Source of the DNA: Chryseolinea soli
GTDB taxonomy: Bacteria > Bacteroidota > Bacteroidia > Cytophagales > Cyclobacteriaceae
Length of the DNA: 64,000 bases
NCBI RefSeq assembly: GCF_003589925.1
Contig: NZ_CP032382.1
Span: 3,410,001 to 3,474,000, forward strand
Reading direction: 5' to 3'
The position numbers and the translations under genes are program-made. Positions 25,147-33,891 of the stretch are shown here, one piece after another. Under the pieces are notes generated by a model, which saw only the letters and a program-made list of their open reading frames with translations, was not told the DNA's origin and made no database searches. Each line of letters opens with the position of its first letter. The stretch's first letter is position 1.

Positions 25147-28100
25147 TTAAAATTTAATACCGATCAGCAGTACGTCGTCCGTCTGTTTGGTGTCGCCGCG
25201 CCAGCCTTCCCATTGCTCGTCAAACGTGTTCATCGCGGTTTGCATGGGCAGCTTGTGAACCTGCTCGATGATCTCGCGGGTGCGCTTCGGACCGAACTTG
25301 CGGCCTTCCGTGCCTCCGAACTGATCGGGGAACCCGTCTGAACTAAAGTAAATGGAATCCCCTTTCTCGAGTTTGATCTTTGTATTGGTAAAGTTAGTCT
25401 GGTTCTTAAAAATACCGCCTCCAATGGGGAATTTATTTCCCTTAACCTCGTCCATCACACCGTTCTTCATGATGTAAAGCGGGCGGTGCGCCCCGGCATA
25501 TTCCACCTCGCCGGCGGCCATATTGATCTTACACAGGGCGATGTCCATACCGTCCTTGGTGGTGGCATCCTCATCCTGACGTAGGGTGGTCGTTACGCCT
25601 TCGTCCAGCAAGTCCAGGATCTTGCCCGGCTCGGTGATCTTCCGGCTTCGTACGATATCGTTCAGCAGGAAGTAGCCGATCAACGACAACAAGGCTCCAG
25701 GCACGCCGTGTCCGGTACAGTCTACGGCCGCGATAAAGATATCGTCCTTGATCTGCACGAACCAGGGGAAGTCTCCGCTCACCACGTCACGGGGTTTGTA
25801 CAGGATAAAGGAATCGGGCAGCGCTTTGTTGATCACCCTGGAGTTAGGCAGGATGGCATTCTGGATGCGCTTGGCATAGTTTATACTTTCCGTGATCTTC
25901 TTGTTCTTGTTCTGAATTTCCAACTCGATCATCTTCCGCTCCGTGATGTCGTGCGACACCACCAGCACCGACTCCAGCTTGTTGCTTTCGTCGAACTCGG
26001 GGATGGCGTTTACCTGCATCACCCGCTTGCCCATTTCGGAGGCAAAGTCCATTTCGGCGGAGGCCTTTTCGTTGGTGTTGTTCACTTCTTCCACCACCTT
26101 CAACCAGCCTTCCAGGATCGAGCTGTCGAGCTCTACTTCCTTCACTTTCTGGTTGAGGAACGACGCCGGTTTCTTGCCGGTGTATTCCTCGATAACGGGG
26201 TTGATATACGAGATCGATTCGCCTTCCAAACGCGTGATCAAGTCAAGCGAGTTTTCCGACAAGGCCTGCATCTTGCTTCGCATCCGTTGCTCCTGTTCCG
26301 CCCTTCTGCGTTCGGTGATGTCGCGCGAGTTGAGGATGAAGCCGTGGATGGCCTGGTTGGACATCAGGTTCCGGCCCGTGGATTCGATCCACATAAAGCT
26401 GCCGTCTTTTGCACGGTACTCGTATTGCATCGTCACTTCTTCCTCGGGGCTTGCTTTCATCTTCCGGAAAATTTCCCGGAATGTATCGCGATGGTCGGGG
26501 TGCACTTTGTCGATGTCGCTGCGGCCGATCATTTCCTTCTGGCCATAGCCCAGGATGGACTCTACCGAAGGGGAGATGTAGCGGATGCTTTCGTCCTCTT
26601 CGTAGATCGTGATCACTTCCGACGCGTTTTCCAGCAACAACTGCATCCGGCTTTGTGTGCGGTTCACTTCTTCGATCTGCTCTTCCAGTTTTTGGTTGGA
26701 GCGTTGCAGCTCCTCCTGGGTGGCTTGCATTTCTTCGGCGTTCTGGCGAAGCACTTCCTGCTTCTCCTTCAGCTCGTTACTCATTTCCTGCGACTCGGCC
26801 AGCAGCTTGCGCGTGCGCTCGTTCACTTTGATGTTAAAGATGGTCCGGGCCAGGATCAGCGAAAGCTCTTTTACGAAGTTCACCTGCGAGGGATCGAACT
26901 TCTGGAAGCCGGCAAACTCCAGCACGCCATACACTTCTTCGTTGGTGATGAGCGGCACGATGAGAATACAACGCGGGCGCTGGTCACCGAGAATACCCGA
27001 CGTGATGGTCACATACTCGGACGGGATTTCCGTGCGGAGGATCGTATCTTTTTCAGCCGCGGCCTGGCCCACGAGGCCTTCCGCAAACTTGAATTTTCCT
27101 TTCAGATATTTCTTGCGCGAATAGGCATGGCTGGCGCGAATTTCGATGACGGGGTGTTTCGGATCGTCGTCGTTCACGATGTAGAATGCGCCCTGGATGG
27201 CACCGATCTTTGCCAGAATGAATTTGATCACATCCTCGCCCAGTTCGTCGGTGGAGTCGTGCATACGCAGGATCTCGCTGATCTCGGCCACACCGCGCAC
27301 GATCCAGTTGCGTTCCTTGTCGCGGCGCTCGTTCTCGATGAGGTTGTTGCGCATGTTAATGAGCGACATCCCGAGAATATCGTTGTCGCTGGCGGGCTTG
27401 AAGGCGGTGTCGTATTTGCCTTCGCCGATGCGTTGCGCAAAATCGGCGCTGTTCTTCAGGGCTTGTACCAGTTCATCCACTTTCGTGCTCATCTGGCCGA
27501 ACTCGTCGCCGCTTTTCTCACCCGAAGATTCGGGCAAAACACCTTGCGCCACCAGGCCGAGCGTGTTGCGCATGCCATAGAGCGGACGGGTGAGGGAGCG
27601 GGAAAACATCATGGCCAACAGTGTGGACAGGGCCAGGATACAGAGCGCGGCATAAACAAACAGGGCCGTGAGATCGGAGGCCTGGCCGTCGGCTTCTTCT
27701 TTATCGATCTTGACCAACAGGGCCAGGTTGGCCAGGTTGATCTTGCGACCCGCTTGCAGCACGTCGTGACCGTGATAGTCGACGCCCTGCACGGGAGCGT
27801 TCTTGCCTTCGAACACGGGGGTGAAGGCGGCTACGAATTTATCTTTTGGATCTTTCGGGTCCAGCAATTGAATGGCAGCGGTGGTGTCGGAGCGCAGGGG
27901 GCTCACTAACGCGATCTTGCGCGACATGGGGTCTTCGCGGGCAATGATCACTTCACCGGTGGTGCCCAATCCCTGGTAGCTCTTCAGCACCTTGTAGGGT
28001 ACGTTCAAGTCAAGCTTGATGAAGATGAGGTGTTGTGCACCGGCATTGTCGGTCACCGCGCCCACGGCGTAGGTGTAATAATTCTTTTTCGTCTTGTCGC

Positions 28101-28641
28101 GCAGGATGGCGGAGAAATAGAGATTGCTTTTGGCGCGGTCGAAGGTCACGCCGTCGGGGTCCACCAGGTTGCCTTTCACGGCCGGATCGGTCGACGCCAA
28201 TACCGCACCCGTTGCAGATGTAAGTGTGATCTCATCGACGCCCAGCACATATTTCTGGCTGCTGAGATAATCGGACATCGACTGGTCGGTGGAAACTGAA
28301 GTGTTCAATACCGTGTCTCCGCTCACGGCGTCGGGAGCAGGAGCACCGCCCATCAGGGCGGCCATGTCGTCGGCGGCCGGCGCTGCGGCGGCTGCACTGC
28401 CGCCACCTTTGACGCGATCGGAATTTTGAAGGATCTTGATCGCCGTTCCCGCTCTTTCGAAATAGTTGCTGAAGTAGGCCGCCCGGTTGTCGGCGATAAC
28501 GCCGAGGTTGGTAGCGAACTTCTCCTGGTTTGCCTTGAGGTGATAGTCGAAGCTGAAAAAGCTGATGGCCGCAACAGCCACCAGGGAAATCGCCAGGATA
28601 AGGAGGGTGATCTTGGTACTTATGTTAATGCTTTTCATCAT
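25147..28641 (-). CDS. SiaA-like sensor with HAMP, GAF, PAS-PAS and SpoIIE (PP2C) phosphatase
   Basis: The 1164-residue membrane sensor has helices near 12-32 and 324-343 that enclose a Cache-like extracytoplasmic domain with an Ala/Pro-rich insert near 78-105. HAMP (345-440), GAF (about 460-605, GEGLVGQAA-type motif), a coiled coil, two PAS domains (about 670-785 and 790-910) and a C-terminal SpoIIE/PP2C phosphatase (about 930-1164) follow. The metal-binding acidic motifs DVVSGDF and AAVDCTGHGVPGA are intact. By position and phosphatase type it should dephosphorylate SiaC. It is far larger than Pseudomonas SiaA, which lacks the GAF and PAS input domains. It is 25 bases downstream of a GAF membrane protein gene. 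Confidence 0.88.
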   Translation of the reverse strand: MMKSINISTKITLLILAISLVAVAAISFFSFDYHLKANQEKFATNLGVIADNRAAYFSNYFERAGTAIKILQNSDRVKGGGSAAAAAPAADDMAALMGGAPAPDAVSGDTVLNTSVSTDQSMSDYLSSQKYVLGVDEITLTSATGAVLASTDPAVKGNLVDPDGVTFDRAKSNLYFSAILRDKTKKNYYTYAVGAVTDNAGAQHLIFIKLDLNVPYKVLKSYQGLGTTGEVIIAREDPMSRKIALVSPLRSDTTAAIQLLDPKDPKDKFVAAFTPVFEGKNAPVQGVDYHGHDVLQAGRKINLANLALLVKIDKEEADGQASDLTALFVYAALCILALSTLLAMMFSRSLTRPLYGMRNTLGLVAQGVLPESSGEKSGDEFGQMSTKVDELVQALKNSADFAQRIGEGKYDTAFKPASDNDILGMSLINMRNNLIENERRDKERNWIVRGVAEISEILRMHDSTDELGEDVIKFILAKIGAIQGAFYIVNDDDPKHPVIEIRASHAYSRKKYLKGKFKFAEGLVGQAAAEKDTILRTEIPSEYVTITSGILGDQRPRCILIVPLITNEEVYGVLEFAGFQKFDPSQVNFVKELSLILARTIFNIKVNERTRKLLAESQEMSNELKEKQEVLRQNAEEMQATQEELQRSNQKLEEQIEEVNRTQSRMQLLLENASEVITIYEEDESIRYISPSVESILGYGQKEMIGRSDIDKVHPDHRDTFREIFRKMKASPEEEVTMQYEYRAKDGSFMWIESTGRNLMSNQAIHGFILNSRDITERRRAEQEQRMRSKMQALSENSLDLITRLEGESISYINPVIEEYTGKKPASFLNQKVKEVELDSSILEGWLKVVEEVNNTNEKASAEMDFASEMGKRVMQVNAIPEFDESNKLESVLVVSHDITERKMIELEIQNKNKKITESINYAKRIQNAILPNSRVINKALPDSFILYKPRDVVSGDFPWFVQIKDDIFIAAVDCTGHGVPGALLSLIGYFLLNDIVRSRKITEPGKILDLLDEGVTTTLRQDEDATTKDGMDIALCKINMAAGEVEYAGAHRPLYIMKNGVMDEVKGNKFPIGGGIFKNQTNFTNTKIKLEKGDSIYFSSDGFPDQFGGTEGRKFGPKRTREIIEQVHKLPMQTAMNTFDEQWEGWRGDTKQTDDVLLIGIKF

Positions 28642-28666
28642 ATGCGTTGGACGCTAGGATTTGTGC

Positions 28667-29422
28667 TTAGGAAATCTTGTCGGCAATCAACTGGGCGGCT
28701 TCTTCTACAAACTTGCGTTGATCTTCGTTGATGGGACTGAAGGCGGCGATCTCCAGGATCCCCTGCACCTGTCCTGATTTTTTCAAGGCGGTGATCAATA
28801 AAAATTTTGGCGACGCACTGCCCAATCCCGAAACGATCTTGATATAGCCTTCCGGCACATCGTCGACATACAGGGTGTTGCCACTTACGGCCGCCTGACC
28901 GATGAGGCCTTCCCCGAATTCGAAACGGATCACCGAGCTTTCGGCGAGGTTCAGCGCATAGCCGCTCTTCAACTCGGCAAAACGTTTTCCGTCTTCTTCC
29001 ACGATCCGGTACAAAGCGCCCTGACCAGCATCCACCTGCTTGCAAATGGCGTGGAGGCCGGCTTGTAAGATTTGTTTTTCACCCTTGGCCTGGTCCACGC
29101 TGGCTTTCACCGTTTCGAGGCTGATGGTGCTTTTGCCCGATGCGGCGGCTTCCTGTTGTGCCAGGGAGTCTTCCAACTTGCGGTCGCGAAACACGATCAC
29201 CTCTTTCTTGTAACGCAGTGCGTTCGCCAGGCTGATCGCCCCGATGAGGAACGTGACGCCGATCACCAGGTATACTTTCATAAAGCTGGGCTCGAAGCCG
29301 CGGGCCAGGTTCAGGCTGCCGGGCAAAGAATAAATGAAATACACGGATACACCCGCTCCCAACAGGAACAGTGAAGCCAGGAAGAGGCTTATTTTGTATC
29401 GGTCGTTAATGAGGCCAATCAT
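28667..29422 (-). CDS. GAF domain membrane protein
   Basis: The 251-residue product has two membrane helices (about 13-32 and 48-68), a short linker and a C-terminal GAF domain (about 105-251) with the motifs GEGLIGQAA and YIKIVSGLG. These match the GAF domains of the SpoIIE sensor and the HAMP-GAF sensor encoded nearby, so the three are local paralogues. It has no output domain, so it may sense a ligand or redox state and act through a partner. Its start overlaps the end of cheB by four bases. Confidence 0.8.
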   Translation of the reverse strand: MIGLINDRYKISLFLASLFLLGAGVSVYFIYSLPGSLNLARGFEPSFMKVYLVIGVTFLIGAISLANALRYKKEVIVFRDRKLEDSLAQQEAAASGKSTISLETVKASVDQAKGEKQILQAGLHAICKQVDAGQGALYRIVEEDGKRFAELKSGYALNLAESSVIRFEFGEGLIGQAAVSGNTLYVDDVPEGYIKIVSGLGSASPKFLLITALKKSGQVQGILEIAAFSPINEDQRKFVEEAAQLIADKIS

Positions 29423-30012
29423 CGGTATTGTTTATCTAGTTCTTTTAAAAACTCTACTATCTGGTCTACTTTCATCACATAATCGATCTCCGTAGCGGCC
29501 AGTGCGGCTTTCGGCATGGTGTCGATCATGCATTCGGTGGGCTCCTGCACAATGGTCAGACCGTTGCGGTCGTGAATGTGCTTCATGCCCAGGGCGCCGT
29601 CTTTGTTCGCGCCGGAGAGCAGGATGCCTACCAGTTTTTCTTTATAAACAAAAGCACAACTGCTCAACGTAATGTCTATAGCCGGCCGTGAGTTGTTCAC
29701 CATCTCTTCGGTGGACAGGGCAAAGCTATGCCCCAGTTCCACGCTCATGTGATAGTTGGCCGGCGCCAGGTACACACTGCCTTTTTTGATGTTCTCTTTA
29801 TCGTGGGGTTCAGTGACCTGCACCACACTTTTTATGGAGAGCGCCTCCACAAAGCCGTTGCGCACGTGCTTTAGCCGGTGCAAGCACATGATGATCGGCA
29901 ATGGAAAGCCTTTGGGCAATTGCGCCAGGATTTTGACTACACCCTGAAAGCTGCCTGCTGACCCACCGATAACAACGGCCTTGTAGCTGTTATTTAGGCT
30001 GATTTTTTTCAT
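29419..30012 (-). CDS. cheB: CheB-type methylesterase without receiver domain
   Basis: The 197-residue protein is a stand-alone CheB catalytic domain with the expected triad: Ser18 in GGSAGSFQ, His45 in CLHR and Asp138 in GANKDGALG. CheB removes methyl groups from (or deamidates) glutamyl residues of chemoreceptors. The N-terminal receiver domain that CheA normally phosphorylates is missing, so control must differ. It is 19 bases downstream of cheR and overlaps the GAF gene. No methyl-accepting receptor, CheA or CheW is encoded in the window; the neighbouring HAMP sensors are candidate substrates by inference. Confidence 0.88.
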   Translation of the reverse strand: MKKISLNNSYKAVVIGGSAGSFQGVVKILAQLPKGFPLPIIMCLHRLKHVRNGFVEALSIKSVVQVTEPHDKENIKKGSVYLAPANYHMSVELGHSFALSTEEMVNNSRPAIDITLSSCAFVYKEKLVGILLSGANKDGALGMKHIHDRNGLTIVQEPTECMIDTMPKAALAATEIDYVMKVDQIVEFLKELDKQYR

Positions 30013-30031
30013 TCGTCAATAGACAACTCTC

Positions 30032-30853
30032 CTAATCTTTTATTTTCTTATAAATCTTCTCCTCATTATTCACCACGATAAAACGGTTGGCGTAATCGCA
30101 CCATATCAACGACTCTTTTGACCCAATGGCCAGATATCCGTATTTAAATAGGCTTTCATGAAATTTCTTCAACACCTCGTTTTGCAACGTCTGGTTGAAG
30201 TAGATCATCACATTGCGACACAAGATCAGATCGAACTTGTTAAAGATGTCGCCCACCACCAGGTCGTGACGGCGGAACGAAACGTTCATCAACAGGTCTT
30301 TATTGAAAACGGCCATGCCGTTCTCTTCATGATAGTAGTCTTTGAAGGATTTGGTGCCCTGGAACCGGATGTAGTTCTTTTCATTGAGCTCCATGTTCTT
30401 GATGGGGTAGGTAGCGGCCTTCGCGCGCTCCAGGATGTTCACGTCCAGGTCGGTGGCGATCATGGTCACATCGTGCAATACGCCCATCTCTTTTAGCATA
30501 ATGCACATAGAAAGCACTTCCTCGCCCGAGGAGCAGCCGGCATGCCAGATCTTGAATTGCTTATGGTTGAGCATAATGGCCGGCAGGATCTCTTCGCGCA
30601 TCACGCGCCAAAAGCTGGGGTCACGAAACATTTCGGTAACATTGACCGTGAGTTCGTCGAGAAATTCGTTGATAAAGGGAGGGGAGTCGTTCAGTTTTTT
30701 CAGGAGACCTTCCACCGAGAGCTTTTTCAGCTCCATGATCCGCAGCACACGCCGTTTGAAAGACGACATGGCGTAATTCCGAAAGTCATAGTGATACTTC
30801 TGATAAATGAACTCCGAGATCCGTTTAAGGTCGGCAATATCAATGTCCAACAT
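30032..30853 (-). CDS. cheR: CheR-type protein-glutamate methyltransferase
   Basis: The 273-residue enzyme has the all-helical N-terminal CheR domain (about 1-75, with RRVLRIMELKK) and the SAM-binding catalytic domain with HAGCSSGEE, ATDLDVNILERAK and LILCRNVMIYF. It would methylate glutamates of a receptor-like protein and work against the CheB encoded next. It lacks the C-terminal receptor-tethering pentapeptide-binding insert I would look for by eye, but this is hard to judge. It follows the HAMP-GAF sensor gene after 223 bases that hold a perfect -7 element. Confidence 0.9.
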   Translation of the reverse strand: MLDIDIADLKRISEFIYQKYHYDFRNYAMSSFKRRVLRIMELKKLSVEGLLKKLNDSPPFINEFLDELTVNVTEMFRDPSFWRVMREEILPAIMLNHKQFKIWHAGCSSGEEVLSMCIMLKEMGVLHDVTMIATDLDVNILERAKAATYPIKNMELNEKNYIRFQGTKSFKDYYHEENGMAVFNKDLLMNVSFRRHDLVVGDIFNKFDLILCRNVMIYFNQTLQNEVLKKFHESLFKYGYLAIGSKESLIWCDYANRFIVVNNEEKIYKKIKD

Positions 30854-30875
30854 GGTGGTCTTTTAAAAGGGAACT

Positions 30876-30883
30876 CAAAATTA
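30876..30883 (-). promoter_or_regulatory. Candidate -7 promoter element upstream of cheR
   Basis: On the minus strand TAATTTTG is a perfect match to TAnnTTTG and lies 22 bases before the cheR start. No TTG is found at the usual distance upstream, so only half of the promoter is recognisable. The 223-base gap to the HAMP-GAF gene otherwise shows no gene or strong hairpin. Confidence 0.4.
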
Positions 30884-31076
30884 CTTCATGCATACTACTG
30901 CCGGACGTATTTCAGCGAGAAATCTTACACGCGTGGAATATGGCCGGAAGCATTTTATTTTTAAAGAAAATCAAATTAACCCATTCGTACTAATTCCTTG
31001 AGGAAAAGGACGTTAAAAAGTGGGATGACCGTTAACCTCGCCTTGCCGTTCAATGCGGGGAAAAGGCCGTCCAGAC

Positions 31077-32927
31077 TCAGCGCGCCGTCTTTCTATCCAA
31101 TTCTTCTTGCGTTATTTGCAACGCTTTCAAGTTCACCTGAAGGGCCTGCTCCACGGCCACGGCGAGCTCCCAGTCGTCGGCTTTGGGCGAATGGGTCAGC
31201 TTGCTTTGCAAGGCTTCTGCTTCTTGTCGGTATTCCTGTTCCTTTTTACGCCACGCGGCCTCTAGGGCTTCTATTTCGGCACGGTTGGCGGTTGATTTCG
31301 GTTGGGCTTCCAGTTCGGCTATACGCGCCAGGTAGTTCTTCTCCTTCCGCGACACCTCTTCCTGCGTGGCCTGCATTTCCTCCATATTCTGCCGCATCTC
31401 TTCTTCCTGGGAACGCATCACCTCCGTTTGCTCCTTGAATTGCTCGATCAGGTTGCGGTTCTTCTGCGCGGCTGTGACCGACGCCAACGTGGAGGCAATG
31501 GATTCGCTCAACTTCTCGACAAAAGCGATCTCGTGTGGCAAAAAAGAATTGAACGAAGCCAACTCAATGATGCCATACACCTGTGTGTCGACCTTGAGCG
31601 GCACCATGAGGATGGATTTGGGCGGCGCATCGCCCAGGCCCGAGGTGATGCGGATGTATTCTTCGGGTACTTCCGAGAGGTAGGTGGTTTCTTTTTCAAG
31701 AAAGGTCTGGCCCAAGATGCCTTCGCCTAATTTGATCTTTTGTTGTTCGAATTTCTTCACGTCGAACGCGAACAAGGCGGTCAGCTGCAGGTGCTTGTCG
31801 TTGGCGTCGTCTTCGTTCAACAGGTAGAGGCCGCCTTGGTTGGAGCGTGTATACTGCACGAGGGCGGCGATCACCCGGTCGCCCAGCGTGGTCAGGTTGT
31901 CGTTGGAGGAGCGAAGGATGTCCACGAATTTGGCGAGGCCTTCGTTGGCCCATTGACGCTTGCGCTCCTCATCGTTCATGGCCCTGAGCTTCGCCTGCAT
32001 TTCGATGAGCGAGTCGGCCAGTTTGTTCTTGCCTTGCGTGTAGGCGCTGTCGAGGGTTTGGCGGTAGTCCATGTCCAGCTTGCCTTCGCCGATCGCTGTC
32101 ACGAAGTCGGTGGCATCTTTCAGGTTTTCGATGGTCTGGTTGATCCTTTGCGACAGTTGGCCAATCTCGTTACCGGGAAGGTCGCGGGTATGGGCATGAT
32201 TTGCCGTGTTGTCTTCGAGCCGTTTGATGGGTGACAGCACGAAGCGGTTGAAGGCATAGAACAGACCGCCCAGCAGGAGCACGTCGGCCAGCAGAAAGAA
32301 GGCAAACCAGCTGAGCACCGCCTGTTGACGGGACGCGATCTCGTCTTCCAGGTCTTTAATGAGCTTGTCGTACCAATGGGAAACGGAGATCCATTGGGCT
32401 TCAAAGTCAGCTTTTGCCTGAAGGTATTTTGGGTTGCCCTCCGCGGTGGATGACGCCTCCGGAGCAGCGGCTGCCAACGAATCGACTGGCGCGGCCACTG
32501 TGGCTTTCAGCGTGATGGTTTCGCTCTCGGTAAGCAAGGTGTGAACACCGGTTTTGTAACGGGTCCAATAAGGGTAGAGATTATCGTAGGTGATGCGGGG
32601 AAGGCGCGACAGGGGTGTCAAAAAAAAATCGGTCCCGTCCATGCGGCCGCCCTTGGCCAGTGTTTGCAGCTCGTGATCTTGCTGCTCCAGGTCTGCCGCC
32701 AGCGGGGCGGCGAGGTCTTTGCGGCCGTTGATAAATTGTTGTGCCTGCAGAGCGATCTCCTGGTTCTTCACCTGGATGCTGCGGGCATAGTCGATCTTGC
32801 GCTCGGACTCGTTGAGGCGCTGGATCGTGTGATGAACGGCAAAATACTCCGCGACAAAAAGAATGGTCATCAGCATCAGGATGTATACGCCCCATTGCTT
32901 CAGAGATTTATCGCGCCAAAATTTCAT
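31077..32927 (-). CDS. HAMP-GAF sensor protein with coiled-coil tail
   Basis: The 616-residue membrane sensor has helices near 12-30 and 228-250, an extracytoplasmic helical domain between them with an Ala-rich insert (AAPVDSLAAAAPEASS), a HAMP domain, a GAF domain (about 345-495, GEGILGQTF and YIRITSGLG) and a long coiled-coil tail. No kinase, phosphatase or cyclase domain follows, so it probably signals through partners or by being methylated by the CheR encoded next. I take the ATG at 32927 (MKFWRDKSL) as start; the frame is open seven codons further. It may head the minus-strand signalling block. Confidence 0.8.
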   Translation of the reverse strand: MKFWRDKSLKQWGVYILMLMTILFVAEYFAVHHTIQRLNESERKIDYARSIQVKNQEIALQAQQFINGRKDLAAPLAADLEQQDHELQTLAKGGRMDGTDFFLTPLSRLPRITYDNLYPYWTRYKTGVHTLLTESETITLKATVAAPVDSLAAAAPEASSTAEGNPKYLQAKADFEAQWISVSHWYDKLIKDLEDEIASRQQAVLSWFAFFLLADVLLLGGLFYAFNRFVLSPIKRLEDNTANHAHTRDLPGNEIGQLSQRINQTIENLKDATDFVTAIGEGKLDMDYRQTLDSAYTQGKNKLADSLIEMQAKLRAMNDEERKRQWANEGLAKFVDILRSSNDNLTTLGDRVIAALVQYTRSNQGGLYLLNEDDANDKHLQLTALFAFDVKKFEQQKIKLGEGILGQTFLEKETTYLSEVPEEYIRITSGLGDAPPKSILMVPLKVDTQVYGIIELASFNSFLPHEIAFVEKLSESIASTLASVTAAQKNRNLIEQFKEQTEVMRSQEEEMRQNMEEMQATQEEVSRKEKNYLARIAELEAQPKSTANRAEIEALEAAWRKKEQEYRQEAEALQSKLTHSPKADDWELAVAVEQALQVNLKALQITQEELDRKTAR

Positions 32928-32999
32928 AATCCAGAATAAAGTAAACAAAGAAAGTAAAATAAGGCGAAAGCCAAAACAGGATGTCAGGTTAAGGGCAAC

Positions 33000-33482
33000 T
33001 TAGTTGATTTTGGCTGCTCGAAGTGTGGAGGACGTGAAGCAGAAGGGCAACAGCGACTGGGCCGACGGTGCTTTCACCCAGCGACGCTCCTCCGTGAGCA
33101 TCACCACTTCAAACGGTTTCCCCTGGCGGTATTCGAACTCCAGCATCACCTGCCGGCAACCTCCGCAGCAGGTGGCGGGTGTCAGTTCGGTGCCCGTTTT
33201 GTGTTGGGCCACCACGGCCAGCTTCTTGATGGCATGCCCCGGGTATTGAGAAGCCAGGGCAAAAAGTGCAACGCGTTCGGCACACATGCCCGAAGGATAG
33301 GCGGCATTCTCCTGGTTGGCGCCCGTCACGATCACGCCATTGTCCAGCAACAAGGCTGCGCCGACTTGGAATTCCGAATAGGGTGCATGCGCGGTGGGCA
33401 GGGCACGTTCTGCGTGACGCACCAAGTCGATCGATTCGGGATCGAGGTCGTGGAGGGTTGGGGCAAGGACAAAGTCTTTCAT
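33000..33482 (-). CDS. cdd: Cytidine deaminase
   Basis: The 160-residue enzyme deaminates cytidine and deoxycytidine in pyrimidine salvage. The zinc site is complete: MCAERVA supplies the first Cys and the catalytic Glu, and CCGGCRQ supplies the remaining cysteines. The APYSEFQVGAALL segment is also typical. Length fits the homotetrameric class. The start lies 36 bases from the edge of the inverted-repeat region, with a TATCTTTC element in between that may be its promoter. Confidence 0.93.
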   Translation of the reverse strand: MKDFVLAPTLHDLDPESIDLVRHAERALPTAHAPYSEFQVGAALLLDNGVIVTGANQENAAYPSGMCAERVALFALASQYPGHAIKKLAVVAQHKTGTELTPATCCGGCRQVMLEFEYRQGKPFEVVMLTEERRWVKAPSAQSLLPFCFTSSTLRAAKIN

Positions 33483-33518
33483 GAGGGCAGGACGGATGTT
33501 GTAGCGAAAGATAATAAA

Positions 33519-33776
33519 TCAGGAGCCAGAATCCAGGAGCCGGAATTCAGTAGCCAGTAGGGGTGTGGGAGTGAGTGTGAGATCGAGGGTGTAGTGTGAG
33601 CGTGAGAACGTAGTGTGAGTTTGAGTTTGTAAGCGACATGTCAATCTTCTGAAAAACTAAAGCCCAACGATCAGCTCCAAATACATGCCTCCCGGCTGCT
33701 CACACTCTTCCAACTTCTGGCTACTGACTACTGGCTACTGAATTCTGGCTCCTGGCTCCTGACTTCTGGCTCCTGA
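33519..33776. repeat. Long imperfect inverted repeat with GGAGCCAG / GTGTGAG motifs
   Basis: The left arm (33519-33560) contains TCAGGAGCCAGAATCCAGG and GAATTCAGTAGCCAGTAG. The right arm (33728-33776) carries the reverse complement of the same string with an extra GGCTCCTGACTTCT unit. The interior is rich in GTGAG/GTGTGAG tracts (33563-33628) with CACACTC near 33700, so the whole element can fold back. It fills most of the 409-base gap between cdd and the saccharopine dehydrogenase gene; no gene is seen in it. It resembles dispersed intergenic repeats of other Bacteroidota genomes, from memory. Confidence 0.75.
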
Positions 33777-33833
33777 TACTTCCCGCGCTCAAATTAGCCC
33801 AGCCGGTTGAAGCGGCAATTTCCTGATAAATGA

Positions 33834-33841
33834 TAGATTTG
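33834..33841 (+). promoter_or_regulatory. Candidate -7 promoter element of the saccharopine dehydrogenase gene
   Basis: TAGATTTG matches TAnnTTTG perfectly and lies 50 bases before the start at 33892. A TTG at 33807-33809 is 24 bases upstream, one base beyond the usual range. Confidence 0.4.
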
Positions 33842-33891
33842 CCCCGACCCAACAGATGTCCTGTTGATGCTTGCTTAAAATCGCGGATGAT

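Noticed and set aside
25708..27909. 733-codon open frame antisense to the SpoIIE sensor gene
   Set aside because: Same reason: the chain is His/Val/Phe-rich without motifs and lies entirely within a gene with five recognisable domains on the other strand.
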